DNA of 64,000 nt from Psychrobacter sp. I-STPA10 (lineage in GTDB: Bacteria > Pseudomonadota > Gammaproteobacteria > Pseudomonadales > Moraxellaceae): contig NZ_VFYU01000027.1 of NCBI RefSeq assembly GCF_021012795.1, positions 1 to 64,000 of the forward strand. Direction: 5' to 3'. A program made the translations under genes and the position numbers. Under the pieces are notes generated by a model. The model had not been told where the DNA came from and did not search any database. It saw only the letters and a program-made list of their open reading frames with translations. Of this stretch, positions 43,288-52,684 are shown in pieces; the stretch's first letter is position 1, and every line of letters starts with the position of its first letter.

Positions 43288-43929
43288 TCACAATAAATCT
43301 GGAAATATGGTACGTAGCCCACTGACAATAATTTCAATGGCAACTGCTGCCAATAACATACCCATGATACGGCTCATGATATTAAGCCCAGTATCCCCTA
43401 AGAAACGACTGATACGCCCTGCCGCCATCAAACAAAGATAACAAAAGATACTAATCAACAAGCCAGCGACAATGATGGAAGTAACTGGCAGCCAACCACT
43501 GACTTGTGAGGAATAAATAATCACTGTTGAGATACCACCAGGCCCTATCATCATTGGAATCGCTAATGGCACAACGGCTGAGGCAGTACTAGGAATCACT
43601 TCATGCACATGCTCAAAGTCAAAGTTGTCTTGGTCAGGCTTCACTGGATTACCCTCACCATTCATCATATTAATGGCAATTAAAAATACCAAAATACCCC
43701 CAGCCACTTGGAAAGAGCCTATTGAGATGCCCAACACTTTAAGCAGCGTCTCACCAGCAATGGTAAAAAAGGCAATGGTAATAAAAATAGTGGTACTGGC
43801 AATACGAGCGACTTTACGGCGGTTGGTCATAGAGTAACCACGGGTCAAGTCTAAAAATAATGTTAATGCACTAAATGGGTTAATCAACACCATAAATGCC
43901 AGAATGATTTTGATAATTTCGGTGTCCAT
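43288..43929 (-). CDS. MarC family integral membrane protein
   Basis: A six-helix inner-membrane protein of the MarC/UPF0056 family, 213 residues. Family segments: MVLINPFSALTLFLDLTRGY, VAGGILVFLIAINMMNG, VPLAIPMMIGPGGISTVIIY (the conserved PL..P...GPG) and the C-terminal RIMGMLLAAVAIEIIVSGLR. Despite the name, MarC is not linked to antibiotic resistance in later work, and the substrate is unknown. The frame can start at GTG 43938; I prefer ATG 43929, with GGGGTGG just upstream. It stands alone between the repeat-rich gap and nadC. Confidence 0.9.
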   Translation of the reverse strand: MDTEIIKIILAFMVLINPFSALTLFLDLTRGYSMTNRRKVARIASTTIFITIAFFTIAGETLLKVLGISIGSFQVAGGILVFLIAINMMNGEGNPVKPDQDNFDFEHVHEVIPSTASAVVPLAIPMMIGPGGISTVIIYSSQVSGWLPVTSIIVAGLLISIFCYLCLMAAGRISRFLGDTGLNIMSRIMGMLLAAVAIEIIVSGLRTIFPDLL

Positions 43930-44090
43930 CACCACCACCCCAATACTGAGTCTAGAAAAAAGGGCGATTTTATCACAGCATCAGTAACACGCCTATGAAA
44001 ACAAAACCTATAATTAAAAAATTTAACAAAAATTTATTTTTTAGCTTTACAACATCTCAATTGGCATAAATAAATACCCTGTTTGACTTA

Positions 44091-44981
44091 TCAGTTAATA
44101 AAATCTAACCCAATATCCAACGCTTTGCTGCTGTGGGTCAGATAACCCATGGCAATAAAATCAACACCTGTTTTGGCAATATCAACAACGGTTGTTGGTG
44201 TTACACCACCTGACGCTTCGGTTAATGCTCGACCTCGGCACATATTAACCGCTTGTGACAACGTATCCATATTCATATTGTCCAATAGCACCAACTTTGC
44301 ACCTGCCGCTAATGCTTGCTCAAGCTGCTCTAGGGTATCAACCTCAATCTCTATTGGCACCAGATGCCCAGCCAATGCTTGCGCCTGCTGCATGGCTGTG
44401 GCGATATCACCAGCAATGGCGATGTGATTGTCTTTGATTAATATCGCATCATCTAAGCCCAGACGATGATTACGCGCACCACCACAGCGCACCGCATACT
44501 TTTGTAGGCTGCGTAATCCGGGGATGGTCTTACGGGTACAGGTAATTTGGGCGTGATAGTCTGCTACCAAATCAACCACTTGCCAAGTTGCTGTGGCAAT
44601 ACCACTTAGATGGGTCATAAAATTCAGCGCCGTTCGCTCAGCGGTCAATAAATGACGAGCATTGCCACTCACTGTTGCTAATTTATCACCTGCTTGTACT
44701 TTATCACCATCTGCGACATGAGCGACAAACTGTACGTTCGCATCAACCAAAGCAAAAGACAGCCGAGCCAAATCCATACCACATATCACACCATCATCAC
44801 GTACTTTAATTTCTAATTTGGCAGTTTTATCAGCAGGTATGGTCGCTTGTGAAGTCACATCACCACGACGTCCCAAATCTTCTTGCAACGCCATTGTGAC
44901 CAATGGGGTAAGCAATACATCATCTAAACTTGGCTGCTGTCTGGCAAAAACTGGCTGTTTGACTACGCTGGTTATCATCAT
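44091..44981 (-). CDS. nadC: Quinolinate phosphoribosyltransferase (decarboxylating)
   Basis: Converts quinolinate and PRPP to nicotinate mononucleotide, the third step of de novo NAD synthesis. It has 296 residues. Active-site blocks are intact: TARKT-type CTRKTIPGLRSLQKYAV, VRCGGARNHRLGLDDAILIK, IEIEVDTLEQLEQAL, and VLLDNMNMDTL, plus TEASGGVTPTTV and DFIAMGYLTHSSKALDIGLD at the end. Two adjacent ATGs (44981, 44978) follow AGGAAGTAAG. A 47-bp palindrome lies 12-58 bases upstream, next to an NrtR-like gene, so NAD-responsive repression is likely. Confidence 0.95.
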   Translation of the reverse strand: MMITSVVKQPVFARQQPSLDDVLLTPLVTMALQEDLGRRGDVTSQATIPADKTAKLEIKVRDDGVICGMDLARLSFALVDANVQFVAHVADGDKVQAGDKLATVSGNARHLLTAERTALNFMTHLSGIATATWQVVDLVADYHAQITCTRKTIPGLRSLQKYAVRCGGARNHRLGLDDAILIKDNHIAIAGDIATAMQQAQALAGHLVPIEIEVDTLEQLEQALAAGAKLVLLDNMNMDTLSQAVNMCRGRALTEASGGVTPTTVVDIAKTGVDFIAMGYLTHSSKALDIGLDFIN

Positions 44982-44992
44982 CTTACTTCCTA

Positions 44993-45039
44993 ATTTGCGC
45001 TACATTTAAACTCAATATGAGTGTAAATATAGCGCAAAT
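44993..45039. promoter_or_regulatory. Predicted NrtR-type operator upstream of nadC
   Basis: A near-perfect 47-bp palindrome. The inner part (45004-45028) begins ATTTAAACTCAATATGAG and the arms continue outward to ATTTGCGCTA / AGCGCAAAT. The core TTTAAACTCAA-ATGAG recurs upstream of nadA at 46344-46365 and nowhere else that I noticed. The position directly before nadC suggests a repressor site. Confidence 0.75.
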
Positions 45040-45117
45040 ATTATCCTTTCTGCAAACTATTTATAGAAATAATTGGCTTATATTCTTATATAAATGAATG
45101 ATTACCAAACTTTGCCC

Positions 45118-46158
45118 TTACTTTTGCTTAGGCAACTTACTGTCCATCAGCAAGCTTTGTAGCTCCATATCATAGCGGAAACGATACAGCTTGGCAGGTC
45201 TACCACGACTGGCACTGATACTTTGACCTGTTGGCTCAATCAAGTTTTGATGCTCTATCAAGCGGCGAAAATTTTGCGTATGCAGAGGCACTCCAGATAA
45301 CGCCTCGACACTTTTTTGTAACTGTGAGACGCTAAACTGCTCAGGCATCAAGCCAAATATTAGCGGACGATATTCAATCTTGGCACGTAAACGGGAAATG
45401 GCTGTTGCAATCACCCGTCTGTGGTCATAATACATCGGCTGTCCAATCATGGTACAAAGCTCAATTTTTCTGGCAAATTTATTAGGTTGATAGGCAGGTG
45501 ATTCAGGAATTAACCCTGCTTCATAAAGCATTTCATAACGTAGTAGGGCATGTTCTGCAATCCAGTCTGTCATACGGATATCTAGTTGATTTATGTCTTT
45601 TATATTCACTATTTTGCCATCAGCCTGACTGTCTGCTACTGCCTCATTCCAGTCTATCCCCCAACATAAACGCACTCGCTGGCAACGCCTTTTTTGCTGC
45701 ACTTTATCTGTGGCAGAATACGCCCACTGTAACAATGCAGGTGCAATGTGCGACAAGATACACTCTGGTGTACCACTCAGATGATTCTCCCACGGAAAAT
45801 ACACATGCCAATCTTGCCATGTGGCTTGTGATGATAATGGACTTAGCTGTGATTCTTGCACCAAGCCTAAATAACTGACATACACCAACGCATGCCCTGC
45901 GGCATTACGGCGATTGGTATCAACAAAGGTATATAACTGCTCAATATAACCAAGTGGGTGCTGTGTTTGCTCCTCTACCCATTGACGTACCCCTGCTTGT
46001 AATGAGCGATGCAAGGGCATCAATGGTCCATTGGGCAGTAATTTCCCCTCATCAACAGTCAGTACACGCGCGCTATCATTGGTAATGGCGACCAAGACAG
46101 CCACCACTTCGGTTGTGCCACTGCCTTGATAATGGGCATGGGTATAAGACAAACTCAT
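45118..46158 (-). CDS. NrtR-like Nudix-related transcriptional regulator of NAD metabolism
   Basis: A 346-residue protein in two parts. Residues ~15-150 have a Nudix-like fold (VVAVLVAITNDSARVLTVDE, GVRQWVEEQTQHPLGYIEQL, YTFVDTNRR), but the catalytic Nudix box is degenerate, as in NrtR repressors. The C-terminal ~110 residues (EQFSVSQLQKSVEALSGVPL, then ASRGRPAKLYRFR) match the NrtR winged-helix domain. It is longer than classical NrtR (~220), with an inserted middle domain of about 90 residues. NrtR proteins sense ADP-ribose and repress NAD genes. It lies between nadC and nadA, each preceded by the same palindrome. Confidence 0.82.
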   Translation of the reverse strand: MSLSYTHAHYQGSGTTEVVAVLVAITNDSARVLTVDEGKLLPNGPLMPLHRSLQAGVRQWVEEQTQHPLGYIEQLYTFVDTNRRNAAGHALVYVSYLGLVQESQLSPLSSQATWQDWHVYFPWENHLSGTPECILSHIAPALLQWAYSATDKVQQKRRCQRVRLCWGIDWNEAVADSQADGKIVNIKDINQLDIRMTDWIAEHALLRYEMLYEAGLIPESPAYQPNKFARKIELCTMIGQPMYYDHRRVIATAISRLRAKIEYRPLIFGLMPEQFSVSQLQKSVEALSGVPLHTQNFRRLIEHQNLIEPTGQSISASRGRPAKLYRFRYDMELQSLLMDSKLPKQK

Positions 46159-46343
46159 AGAACTCTCAGATTATTTAACTAGATTTTTATAATAATAGTG
46201 ACTATCACCATCATGACTATGTAATTTTAATGATAAAGATAATAAAAAAAACAGTATAACCCGAACAGTATATAAATCGCATTGCTTACCTGTAATGATA
46301 GTCATGACGATAAAAAATAAAATAATGCAATAAAACACTTGTA

Positions 46344-46365
46344 TTTAAACTCAAAATGAGCATAA
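46344..46365. promoter_or_regulatory. Predicted NrtR-type operator upstream of nadA
   Basis: TTTAAACTCAAAATGAGCAT continues to TAA. It shares the core TTTAAACTCAA-ATGAG with the nadC site and is imperfectly palindromic. It sits 74-95 bases before the nadA start, in the divergent gap with the regulator gene. Confidence 0.65.
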
Positions 46366-46438
46366 TTAAAAAAAAGAAACCATAAAAATTTGCCACTATC
46401 ACATATCCACACGATAGCCACCGCAGAGGAAGCCTATT

Positions 46439-47626
46439 ATGTCAATAACGACTTCAAAGCAAAACTTAGCAACGAAAACCTCAGCTACCAATACTTATCC
46501 CTATGATATGCCCACACTCACTCCAGAGCATTCTTTATCGCCTGTCATTGATATTGAGTATGCCAAAGCAAAAATTCCTGCTGAGCTGCCCCGCAGTGAG
46601 CGACAAATCGTGGAAGCAAATATAAAACACTTACTACAGCAAAATAATGCCGTTTTAGTTGCGCATTATTATGTTGACCCCTTTATTCAAGAGTTGGCAC
46701 TTGCCACAGGTGGTTGTGTCGGTGATTCTTTAGAGATGGCACGCTTTGGTCAAGCCCACCCTGCACAAACGCTTGTGGTTGCTGGGGTACGTTTTATGGG
46801 TGAATCAGCCAAAATATTAAGCATGGATAAAACGGTATTGATGGCAGATTTAGAAGCTGAATGCTCATTAGATTTGGGCTGTCCCATTGAAGAATTTAGT
46901 GCCTTTTGTGATGCCCACCCTGAGCGTACCGTAGTGGTATATGCCAATACCAGCGCAGAAGTAAAAGCCCGAGCAGACTGGGTAGTAACCTCATCGGTTG
47001 GATTAGAGATTGTCAGTCATCTACATGCCAAAGGTGAAAAAATCATCTGGGGACCTGACCGCCATTTGGGTAAATATATCCAAAAACAAACTGGGGCTGA
47101 CATGCTGCTATGGCAAGGCTCATGTATTGTGCATAACGAATTTAAAGCCCTCGAGCTTGAGCAGCTCAAAGCTGAGAATCCTGACGCTAAAGTATTAGTA
47201 CACCCCGAATCACCTGATAGTGTGGTGGCGTTGGCAGATGTGGTTGGCTCAACCAGCAAGCTATTAAATGCCAGCCGAGAGATGGACGCACCCAGCTTTA
47301 TTGTGGCAACTGATTTAGGCATCTTACATGAGATGCAAAAACAATCACCACACAAACGGTTTTTGGCAGCACCAACAGCAGGAGAAAGTGCGACTTGTAA
47401 AAGCTGTGCTTTTTGTCCATGGATGGCAATGAATGGGCTACAAGGCATTGAAGATTGTCTAAAAAATGGCACAGGTGAAATTCACTTAGAGCCGAATTTA
47501 GCAGCAGCAGCACTCAAACCCCTACAGCGTATGCTTGACTTTGCCGAGCAGCAAAAACGCCGTGTCGCCGCCAGTGGTGATATTGTTAAAGACCGTCCGT
47601 TGTTTGAAAAAGTGGGTGCAGCCTAA
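46439..47626 (+). CDS. nadA: Quinolinate synthase A (4Fe-4S)
   Basis: Condenses iminoaspartate with dihydroxyacetone phosphate to quinolinate, using an oxygen-sensitive [4Fe-4S] cluster. It has 395 residues with an N-terminal ~45-residue Ser/Thr-rich extension. Cluster cysteines are expected in [20 protein letters not shown] [10 protein letters not shown], in [11 protein letters not shown], and in [17 protein letters not shown]. Substrate blocks [12 protein letters not shown] and [15 protein letters not shown] are present. AGAGGAAGCC precedes the start. nadB follows after 65 bases in the same direction; a predicted NrtR operator lies upstream. Confidence 0.95.
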   Translation: MSITTSKQNLATKTSATNTYPYDMPTLTPEHSLSPVIDIEYAKAKIPAELPRSERQIVEANIKHLLQQNNAVLVAHYYVDPFIQELALATGGCVGDSLEMARFGQAHPAQTLVVAGVRFMGESAKILSMDKTVLMADLEAECSLDLGCPIEEFSAFCDAHPERTVVVYANTSAEVKARADWVVTSSVGLEIVSHLHAKGEKIIWGPDRHLGKYIQKQTGADMLLWQGSCIVHNEFKALELEQLKAENPDAKVLVHPESPDSVVALADVVGSTSKLLNASREMDAPSFIVATDLGILHEMQKQSPHKRFLAAPTAGESATCKSCAFCPWMAMNGLQGIEDCLKNGTGEIHLEPNLAAAALKPLQRMLDFAEQQKRRVAASGDIVKDRPLFEKVGAA

Positions 47627-47691
47627 GTTAACATGCAACACGAATAACACCATCATTTTCATGTCTGCCAGTCCATTGATAAGGTAAAAAT

Positions 47692-49731
47692 ATGATGACA
47701 CTGAGCCAAACCAAAGCAACCATCAATACTACCAATTTGCATCACAATAAGATTGATACTGCTCAAACTATGCCTAGTAACCCTATCTCTATCATTCAAG
47801 GTCATGACTTAAATTGTGATGTGCTTATCATCGGTGCAGGATTGGCAGGCATCAGTGTTGCATTGTCTCTACCCAAGACATTCAACATTATCATACTGGC
47901 AAAAGAGGATTTGAGCACTTGTTCTAGCCATTATGCCCAAGGCGGCATCGCTGCTTGTATTGATGAACAAGACAGTGTGGCAGAACATGTCAATGACACC
48001 TTAGTGGCGGGTGATGGACTGTGTGATAAAAGGGCAACAACTGAAATTTTATCTCATGGTAGCGATGCCATCGACTGGCTAGCTGCTATGGGCGTGCCTT
48101 TTACCACTGAGCAAAACATAACTACTAAGCAAAGCAATGCCAGCTTTGCCCATGCGCCACAGGCAACCACTCTACATTTGACCCAAGAAGGTGGACACAG
48201 TCAAAGACGGGTAGTACATGCCGATGATGCCACTGGTAGGCATATTATGCACACTTTGCATCAACAAGCACAGGCAGCCAATCACATCACCTTGCTGTGC
48301 CAGCATGAGGCACTACGGTTACTCCGTGCACCTTATGACCACACTGATAATGGTAATAATAACATCAATAAAACTGATGGCAATACCATACATCACCCCT
48401 TACCCAGTAGCAATTCTTGTCTGGGGGCTGAAGTCTACGACCATAGCAAACACACTACTTTTACGATTTATAGCCATGCTACCGTACTTGCCAGCGGTGG
48501 ACTGGGGCAGCTTTTTAAACGCGCTACCGCACCTTCAATTGCCATGGGAGATGGCATGATGATGGCATGGGAAGCAGGTTGCCGCTTAGCAAACTTAGAG
48601 TTTATTCAGTTTCACCCAACAGGACTTGCCAAAGATGACAGTAATTTTTTAATCTCTGAAGCCGTACGTGGCGAAGGTGGATTGCTACGCTGCCCTATTA
48701 CTGGCAAACGCTTTATGCCCGATTATGACAAACGGGCAGAGCTTGCACCCCGTGATATCGTTGCCCGAGCCATTGCTCATGAAATTAGCAATAACCAACT
48801 CGGCTATGTATATCTTGATATTACCCACCTTGAAGCCAGCTTTATTCAGCAGCACTTCCCTGATATTTATGCCCATTGCCTAAAACTAGGCATTGACATG
48901 ACCACAACCCCCATTCCTGTTGCCCCCACTGCTCACTATACTTGTGGCGGCGTGATGACTACCCCACAAGGACAAACAGACATCAACAGTCTTTATGCTG
49001 TGGGAGAGGTGGCTCATACAGGGCTACATGGTGCCAATCGTCTGGCAAGTAACTCACTGCTTGAATGTGTGGTGGTGGGTCGCAACATTGCCCAGCACCT
49101 ATCTCGCTATTTGCAAGCAGACGCACAGTGGCAATACCCAACCACACCAACAGATTCTCTAGCCGTTGCTATTAGCACGCACAGCAACAATAATAAGCAA
49201 ACCAATAAGCAAAATAATAAAGCCTTAACTAAGCCTAGCAGTATTTGGCAAGCAGAGGCGGATAAAAATAACACGGCTACACAACATTATCCCATTGAGT
49301 CACTCAAACAACTGATGACCTCAAATATGGGTATCATGCGCTCACAACAACAGCTACAAGCAGCACAACAGCAAATATTGGCTTGGCAAGAACAATACAA
49401 AATCAGCCCTAACGCCAATTATCTAAAGCATGTTGATATAAAAAATACAGCAGATTTAGCCGCCCGACGCTGGCAACGCTTACTGACCCTTGCTACCTTA
49501 TTGCTACAATCTGCATTAACCCGACTAGAGAGCCGAGGCGGACATTATCGACACGATTATCCAGATAGCCACCATACTGCCTTAAGCAGTATTATTAGCA
49601 GTGTTGATAATGTTAGTGACAATGTTAGTGACAATGTTAGTGACGATGTTGATGCTACTGCTGATATTGATGCTCATATAGTTACACCAACCCATCAACC
49701 GCCAAGCAAAATAGCCACACAACCAGCGTGA
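47692..49731 (+). CDS. nadB: L-aspartate oxidase with low-complexity insertions
   Basis: A flavoprotein oxidising L-aspartate to iminoaspartate, feeding NadA. FAD-binding DVLIIGAGLAGISVALSL begins near residue 43. SSHYAQGGIAACIDEQDS, EFIQFHPTGLAKDDSNF, RFMPDYDKRAELAPRDIVAR, TAHYTCGGVMTTPQGQTDIN and GANRLASNSLLECVVVGR are all diagnostic. It has 679 residues against ~540 in E. coli. The excess is an Asn-rich insert near residue 225, a second at about 500 (SNNNKQTNKQNNK), and a C-terminal Asp/Val/Ser tail with the DNVS repeat (DNA unit AATGTTAGTGAC). AAGGTAAAAAT precedes the start. Part of the nadA-nadB operon. Confidence 0.94.
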   Translation: MMTLSQTKATINTTNLHHNKIDTAQTMPSNPISIIQGHDLNCDVLIIGAGLAGISVALSLPKTFNIIILAKEDLSTCSSHYAQGGIAACIDEQDSVAEHVNDTLVAGDGLCDKRATTEILSHGSDAIDWLAAMGVPFTTEQNITTKQSNASFAHAPQATTLHLTQEGGHSQRRVVHADDATGRHIMHTLHQQAQAANHITLLCQHEALRLLRAPYDHTDNGNNNINKTDGNTIHHPLPSSNSCLGAEVYDHSKHTTFTIYSHATVLASGGLGQLFKRATAPSIAMGDGMMMAWEAGCRLANLEFIQFHPTGLAKDDSNFLISEAVRGEGGLLRCPITGKRFMPDYDKRAELAPRDIVARAIAHEISNNQLGYVYLDITHLEASFIQQHFPDIYAHCLKLGIDMTTTPIPVAPTAHYTCGGVMTTPQGQTDINSLYAVGEVAHTGLHGANRLASNSLLECVVVGRNIAQHLSRYLQADAQWQYPTTPTDSLAVAISTHSNNNKQTNKQNNKALTKPSSIWQAEADKNNTATQHYPIESLKQLMTSNMGIMRSQQQLQAAQQQILAWQEQYKISPNANYLKHVDIKNTADLAARRWQRLLTLATLLLQSALTRLESRGGHYRHDYPDSHHTALSSIISSVDNVSDNVSDNVSDDVDATADIDAHIVTPTHQPPSKIATQPA

Positions 49732-49783
49732 TAAAGAATGTTTGTGCTACAATCGCTGTTTTTTTTGAAGTCGGTTATCTCTT

Positions 49784-50719
49784 ATGCCAAGCGCACAAAG
49801 CCTACAAAGTCTAATTACCTTAGTATTAGTATTAACCCCACTGTTTCTTGGCTTTGTGCTACCAACACATGCTACCTTATTACACTGGTCAGAAAAAATA
49901 TTAGGTTATTTGGTCTATATCATTTTAACCTTAGTTGGCATTGAGCTGGCACAAGTGGCTGGCTTGAGTGAACAGGTATTCAATATTGCCTTATATGTAC
50001 TGGTATTGGCAGTATTAACCATAGGCACAGGATTGGCAGGTCTGATGATATTTGACCGCCTACGCCCTTGGCACAGCAACAACAAAACACAAACACTTGC
50101 GCACCCTGTCAGCTTTCGCGGCAGCCTAATTCAAGTGGCATGCGTCGCTATCGGTTATGCCATTGGTAAGCTATTACCAGTCTATGCACCCTCTGCCATG
50201 CCACCAGAAAACAGCATGACAGCCCTACTGATGCTGCTGATATTATTGGTTGGTATCGGCTTAAAAGGCTCAGGTATTAGCTTACGAGAAGTGTTATTAA
50301 ATAAACGTGGGGTGCAAACCAGTATCATCTTCACTGTATCGGTGCTGCTCAGTGGAGGAGTATTTTCATTGTTGTTTGATGAGGTCTCATTAACGCAAGG
50401 CTTGGCACTGTCATCAGGGTTTGGTTGGTATTCCCTCTCCGCCATTGTCATGACCGATGCGTATGGCGCAATTTGGGGCAGTGTGGCACTGTTTAATGAT
50501 TTATTGCGTGAATTTACGGCGTTGCTATGTATTCCTATGTTTATGCGCCGCTATCCATCAGCAGCAGTGGGACTAGGTGGGGCAACCAGTTTGGATTTTA
50601 CCTTGCCGATTATTCAGCAGTCAGGTGGCTTGCAAGTTGTACCATTAGCGATTAGTTTTGGTTTTATTATTAATATCTTCTCACCTGTACTTATGGTTGG
50701 ATTTTCGGCATTGGGGTAA
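49784..50719 (+). CDS. lysO: LysO family lysine exporter
   Basis: An inner-membrane exporter (formerly DUF340/YbjE). E. coli LysO exports lysine and its toxic analogues. It has 311 residues with about eight hydrophobic segments. Family blocks are LGFVLPTHATLLHWSEKILG, GIGLKGSGISLREVLLNKRG, GLALSSGFGWYSLSAIVMTD and NDLLREFTALLCIPMFMRR. It starts about 50 bases after nadB, so possibly co-transcribed, but its role does not link to NAD. It converges on the NYN-domain gene with a 6-base gap. Confidence 0.9.
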   Translation: MPSAQSLQSLITLVLVLTPLFLGFVLPTHATLLHWSEKILGYLVYIILTLVGIELAQVAGLSEQVFNIALYVLVLAVLTIGTGLAGLMIFDRLRPWHSNNKTQTLAHPVSFRGSLIQVACVAIGYAIGKLLPVYAPSAMPPENSMTALLMLLILLVGIGLKGSGISLREVLLNKRGVQTSIIFTVSVLLSGGVFSLLFDEVSLTQGLALSSGFGWYSLSAIVMTDAYGAIWGSVALFNDLLREFTALLCIPMFMRRYPSAAVGLGGATSLDFTLPIIQQSGGLQVVPLAISFGFIINIFSPVLMVGFSALG

Positions 50720-50725
50720 TGTAAG

Positions 50726-51889
50726 TTATAAGTTATAGCTAATTTTATTATTTGCCGCAACCATAATTAGCTTATTTGTAATGAACTCCTTGAGAATTTT
50801 ATCAAGCAACATCACATCAGAAATTTTTAATCGACTTTCTAAAAAGTTCCTTAAACTATCTTTTTTCTTAGGTCTGATTTTATCTGGCATATCCTTGATG
50901 ATATGTAATGAATTGACATATAAATCATCATAATCATACTGTATGCTCGGATAATATATGTCTTTTTGACTCTGTTTAATAATCCCTTCTTTTTTTAACC
51001 ACTTTATAATTAATCCAACATTACTTTCATCCTCTTGTTGTTGATATATCTTTAATCGCTGTCGAATCATATTATGTAACTCATCAATCGTCTTCACTTG
51101 ATTGTTTAACACATACTGCACAATTAGTTCTAAAATCGCCTTTGAATCTACATGATAAGTTAATTGATTACTGCCATTCTCTATAGTTATCAGTCCATAA
51201 TTCACCAACTTATCAAAAATACCTTCAATGATATAATTCTGCTCATCTTCATCATAATTTGTCATTTCACTGGCTAAAATATACTTTTTAATAGCAGATA
51301 ATAAATTATGTTTATAAGTTGGCAAAAAAGCATTTTCTTTAATAAGCTCTGCACATACCAAGCCATAACAGTGGTGAATAAACGGCTTGCTAATGTCCTC
51401 TTTTAACTCTTTTTTAATGTCACTAATGACATCTAATGTCGGTTCACCTTCTTCTTTAATAACTTGCTGTTGAATCTTGGTGACAGCTTGTGTAGTCACA
51501 TCTGTACCAATCTCATCAATCACACTAACATTATCAGGATTTGCTAAACGTATGATATTCATACCATCATAGACACTGTTTAGATGGGTCACCAACACAT
51601 CATAACCACTGTCTTTTGCTAAAATACACACACTTGCTTGTTTATCAAGTTCAGATATTTTTCCCAAATAAAAACTCAGGTAAAAATCCAAAGCGTTTTT
51701 ACCTGAGTTTTGCATTTTTATGATATGCACATGCTTATTGTCAAATTGTAATAAAGTTTCCACCAATTCTAAAGGCAAACTTTTTTGTTGATTGACGCCT
51801 AAAAACAACCAAATGTGGCAATTATTGACATCAACACCATCAAAGTTTTTTGGTTGAATATTTTCATAATCAATTAAAATATGCTGCAT
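50726..51889 (-). CDS. NYN/PIN-like nuclease-domain protein with winged-helix-like tail
   Basis: A 387-residue protein. Residues 1-125 form a NYN (LabA/PIN-like) domain: HILIDYENIQPKNFDGVD with Asp7, KMQNSGKNALDFYLSFYLGK with Asp68, and CILAKDSGYDVLVTHLNS with acidic Asp93/Asp97. These fit the metal-binding acidic residues of PIN-like RNases. The rest is Lys/Glu/Ile-rich and helical, with repeated winged-helix-like segments (for example VGLIIKWLKKEGIIKQSQKD and RNFLESRLKISDVMLLDKIL). An RNA-processing or defence-related nuclease is plausible; the target is unknown. Its base composition is more AT-rich than its neighbours, suggesting transfer. AAGGATTTAACAC precedes the start. Confidence 0.82.
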   Translation of the reverse strand: MQHILIDYENIQPKNFDGVDVNNCHIWLFLGVNQQKSLPLELVETLLQFDNKHVHIIKMQNSGKNALDFYLSFYLGKISELDKQASVCILAKDSGYDVLVTHLNSVYDGMNIIRLANPDNVSVIDEIGTDVTTQAVTKIQQQVIKEEGEPTLDVISDIKKELKEDISKPFIHHCYGLVCAELIKENAFLPTYKHNLLSAIKKYILASEMTNYDEDEQNYIIEGIFDKLVNYGLITIENGSNQLTYHVDSKAILELIVQYVLNNQVKTIDELHNMIRQRLKIYQQQEDESNVGLIIKWLKKEGIIKQSQKDIYYPSIQYDYDDLYVNSLHIIKDMPDKIRPKKKDSLRNFLESRLKISDVMLLDKILKEFITNKLIMVAANNKISYNL

Positions 51890-51970
51890 GTGTTAAATCC
51901 TTCTTCTACTATACATAGACATCTTAAGGATTTAATTGTAACTACTCAATATATGCCAATAATAAATTAA

Positions 51971-52342
51971 TTATATATTACCAGCTAAAAGACGTAATAT
52001 CGCATCAACCTCTGGCTTTTGCTCTTCCTCTTCCTTTTCCTTATCGTTATTATCCAAGGCAAAACTTACAGGGGACGATTTACTTAACTGAATTTCCACC
52101 TCATCTGTTTCATCTATTTCAATATAGCCTTCTTCTAAAAGATGGGCTAAATCAACCTTTTGACGCAACTGTTCACTAATAAAATGGCTCATGTCATCAC
52201 CACGACTTAATAACAAACAGTATTGTCGCTCTCGTCCTTTTAATTTACTGTCCTCATTTAAGGCTTTGAGACCCTTAGTAGTACAGAATATTTTGCCTTG
52301 TGTAGATAACTTTCTTGGTTCACTGTTCATAAAACTGTTCAT
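51971..52342 (-). CDS. Small acidic hypothetical protein upstream of the NYN gene
   Basis: A 123-residue protein that I do not recognise. The N-terminal ~70 residues (STQGKIFCTTKGLKALNEDS, ERQYCLLLSRGDDMSHFISE) look folded, with ILL-type helices similar in style to a small winged helix. The C-terminal ~35 residues are a Glu/Asp/Lys run ending in LRLLAGNI. I chose ATG 52342, with GAGGTTTGT before it; the frame is open further upstream. It lies 81 bases before the NYN-domain gene on the same strand and shares its AT-rich composition, so the two may be one acquired unit. Confidence 0.65.
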   Translation of the reverse strand: MNSFMNSEPRKLSTQGKIFCTTKGLKALNEDSKLKGRERQYCLLLSRGDDMSHFISEQLRQKVDLAHLLEEGYIEIDETDEVEIQLSKSSPVSFALDNNDKEKEEEEQKPEVDAILRLLAGNI

Positions 52343-52684
52343 ACAAACCTCGCCTATTAAGATATCATCAATATGATGTTCACTGCATAATCCTTTATAC
52401 AATGTCTTTAAGATACAAAGTCTTTAAGTCATACTGATTATTCTTTTCAGTTTTAGTTTCATAAAATAAATTGATAAGAAATAAAACAACAAGTCCAAAC
52501 GACATATCTATCTGATGAAATAAAGTATAAACATAATAATTTAGGCTATTTATCCACTCATATTTCTTAAACAATTTATTTTATGTACAAGTGTACATTA
52601 TATTCTACCCACCACCAGCTTTCTATCCCATATTATATTTTTTTAACTATAAAAAACATTTCATTGCTAATAATCTACCGAATA
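52343..52684. other. AT-rich intergenic region
   Basis: A 342-base, very AT-rich stretch between the small acidic protein gene and the ubiquinone hydroxylase gene. No ORF, hairpin or repeat copy was seen; it probably holds the promoter of the small gene. Confidence 0.5.

Noticed and set aside
47017..47472. Minus-strand open frame inside nadA
   Set aside because: Antisense shadow; nadA is clearly the coding strand.
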